Positions 62,679-64,000 of a stretch of 64,000 bases of DNA are shown in pieces. Each line of letters begins with the position of its first letter. Within the stretch, counting starts at the first letter, position 1. Position numbers and translations under genes: made by a program. This DNA is from Bacterioplanoides sp965219715 (GTDB lineage: Bacteria; Pseudomonadota; Gammaproteobacteria; Pseudomonadales; Oceanobacteraceae): positions 1,922,001-1,986,000 of the forward strand of contig NZ_OZ244785.1 in the NCBI RefSeq assembly GCF_965219715.1, given 5' to 3'. The notes below the pieces were generated by a model. The model did not search any database, was not told the DNA's origin, and saw only the letters and a list, made by a program, of their open reading frames with translations.

Positions 62679-63127
62679 TTATGAGATTGGAATGCCTGCC
62701 GATTGGCCCATTCATCCGCAACACGCTGCGCTTGCTTGTCCTGCTGAGCATCAAATTCTGCGTTTAATTTTTCCTGCAGGCCATGTAATGCTTTCACCTT
62801 ACCGTGTTGTTCCATGTACACTTTTTTTGCCTGTTCAGCTTGCTGTTGGGTCAGATTCAGCTGTTCACTTTGCTGCAGTAAAGCTTGTTTAATCTGGCCA
62901 ATAAATCCCAGTGCATTCTGAATGGATCCGCCACTGAGCGTGCGCGCTGACGGCACGGAAATGCCTTTTTGGTACTCAGCGACGTAGCTGTCCAGCTGTT
63001 GTTTTTGCGCTTCTTCCTGTTGCAGCTTTTGTTGTAATTTTCCCCATTCTGCTAAGGCCTGTTGCTCCGCTTTTTCCGCTAGATCAACAATAACCTGTAA
63101 CCGTTTGGCTCTTGGATGGCGCTGCAT
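62672..63127 (-). CDS. fliJ: flagellar export chaperone FliJ
   Basis: Coiled-coil rod that inserts into the FliI ATPase ring and promotes export. 151 residues, almost entirely helical and Gln-rich (for example QQKLQQEEAQKQQLDSY), as usual for FliJ. Two bases after fliI. Assignment relies on position and coiled-coil character, since the family is weakly conserved. Confidence 0.85.
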   Translation of the reverse strand: MQRHPRAKRLQVIVDLAEKAEQQALAEWGKLQQKLQQEEAQKQQLDSYVAEYQKGISVPSARTLSGGSIQNALGFIGQIKQALLQQSEQLNLTQQQAEQAKKVYMEQHGKVKALHGLQEKLNAEFDAQQDKQAQRVADEWANRQAFQSHKK

Positions 63128-63129
63128 CT

Positions 63130-64000
63130 TTATGCCTCTTGCTGAGCAGCCGGATCAGGGAATAACGCCTGCAGCTGGCCATAACTTTCCTGCAACGAAG
63201 CACCTTCGTGCAATTGCTGTCGTAACATCGCCTTAATCGCAGGCATCCGATCCATCGCAGCATCCAGTACCGGATCACTGCCAGCCTGATAGGCACCAAC
63301 ACTCACCAGATCCTGATTCTGACGATAATGCGCCATTAAATGTTTACATAGCTGAGCTTTTTGCAGCCAATCCTGATCGACGATTTGTGGCATTACCCGG
63401 CTTACAGAGGCTTCAACATCAATCGCCGGATAATGGCCCTCTTCAGCCAAGGCACGGGATAACACAATATGGCCATCGAGAATTGCCCGGCTGGCATCGG
63501 CGATAGGATCCTGCATATCATCGCCTTCACTGAGCACGGTATAAAATGCGGTTATTGAACCACCACCGGCAGGACCATTACCGGTACGTTCGACCAGCTT
63601 GGGAAGCTTATTAAACACAGAAGGCGGATAACCTTTTGTGGCCGGAGGCTCACCCACTGCCAGGGCGATTTCACGTTGCGCCTGGGCGTAACGCGTCAAC
63701 GAATCCATTAATAATAAAGTGTTTTGACCCTGGTCGCGGAAATACTCCGCCACAGAAGTGCAGTACTGAGCAGCGCGTAAACGCATCAACGGAGAATCGT
63801 CCGCAGGGGAGGCAACCACCACAGAGCGTTTTAATCCCTCTTCGCCAAGAATTTCATCGATAAATTCTTTGACTTCCCGTCCCCGCTCACCAATTAACCC
63901 AACCACAATAATGTCGGCCTCGGTAAAGCGGGTCATCATTCCCAACAATACCGACTTACCCACACCACTGCCGGCAAATAAACCAATACGCTGGCCGCGA
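63130..64000 (-). CDS. fliI: flagellum-specific ATPase FliI (5' end outside window)
   Basis: ATPase of the flagellar type III export apparatus. The last 290 codons are present; the frame runs open through the window edge. Walker A is read as GSGVGKS just inside the edge, followed by the VVGLIGERGREVKEF motif and the Walker B-type TLLLMDSLTRYAQAQREIA. The C-terminal helical part (about the last 100 residues) is complete. An internal GTG inside the Walker A region is not a real start. It begins the fliI-fliJ unit that runs into this window. Confidence 0.97.
   Translation of the reverse strand, partial: RGQRIGLFAGSGVGKSVLLGMMTRFTEADIIVVGLIGERGREVKEFIDEILGEEGLKRSVVVASPADDSPLMRLRAAQYCTSVAEYFRDQGQNTLLLMDSLTRYAQAQREIALAVGEPPATKGYPPSVFNKLPKLVERTGNGPAGGGSITAFYTVLSEGDDMQDPIADASRAILDGHIVLSRALAEEGHYPAIDVEASVSRVMPQIVDQDWLQKAQLCKHLMAHYRQNQDLVSVGAYQAGSDPVLDAAMDRMPAIKAMLRQQLHEGASLQESYGQLQALFPDPAAQQEA

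Overview
The window looks like a chromosomal segment of a motile, aerobic, polarly flagellated gammaproteobacterium of the Pseudomonas/Oceanospirillales type. The flagellar locus has the Pseudomonas arrangement (fliLMNOPQR-flhB, flhA-flhF-fleN-fliA, cheYZAB-motCD-ParA-CheW), two sigma-54-like promoters lie at flagellar genes, and class Ia nrdAB comes with a linked 2Fe-2S ferredoxin. A marine Oceanospirillales-like host is an inference from gene order and family resemblance, not a database result.

Region 1 (about 1-29.6 kb) is a housekeeping and accessory mosaic on both strands. It holds a partial 5-oxoprolinase, a diheme cytochrome c, leuS-lptE-holA, an NAD-dependent sugar-epimerase-like protein, two membrane diguanylate cyclases with intact inhibitory sites, a peroxiredoxin-glutaredoxin fusion, glycerol kinase, an Aer-like PAS chemoreceptor, MetR, an RstA/RstB-like two-component pair, and nrdA-nrdB-yfaE behind a promoter carrying NrdR boxes and a perfect DnaA box. 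It also holds a Bcp peroxiredoxin without the usual resolving cysteine, an unknown outer-membrane barrel, an AraC regulator, a pilin-like small protein and several uncharacterised small proteins. Two large structured palindromic elements sit between leuS and lptE.

Region 2 (29.65-51.3 kb, all minus strand) is the core flagellar/chemotaxis locus. In transcription order it reads fliK, fliLMNOPQR-flhB, flhA, flhF-fleN-fliA, then cheY-cheZ-cheA-cheB-motC-motD-parC-orf-parP-cheW-DUF2802. It encodes the export gate, the switch, the sodium/proton stator, the flagellar-number and polar-placement GTPase/ATPase pair, sigma-28, and the system that steers the motor.

Region 3 (51.4-64 kb, minus strand) carries the end of a fliI-fliJ operon, followed by a second self-contained chemosensory system (STAS-cheY-cheA-cheW-soluble PAS receptor-cheR-cheD-cheB). 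After that comes an HsbA-HsbR-HptB module, known in Pseudomonas aeruginosa as a phosphorelay and anti-sigma-antagonist switch between swimming and sessile life. This block lies between fliJ and fliK. With two diguanylate cyclases elsewhere in the window, it suggests that swimming and surface life are integrated here.

No tRNA, rRNA, CRISPR array, transposase or prophage gene was seen. The most interesting items are the chemosensory/Hsb block with a membrane-free receptor ending in a CheR-docking-like pentapeptide, the leuS-lptE palindromic elements, the overlapping NrdR/DnaA sites, a sensor kinase whose N-terminus seems to need a non-canonical start codon, a candidate small RNA downstream of that kinase, and the repeated linker motif in CheA.
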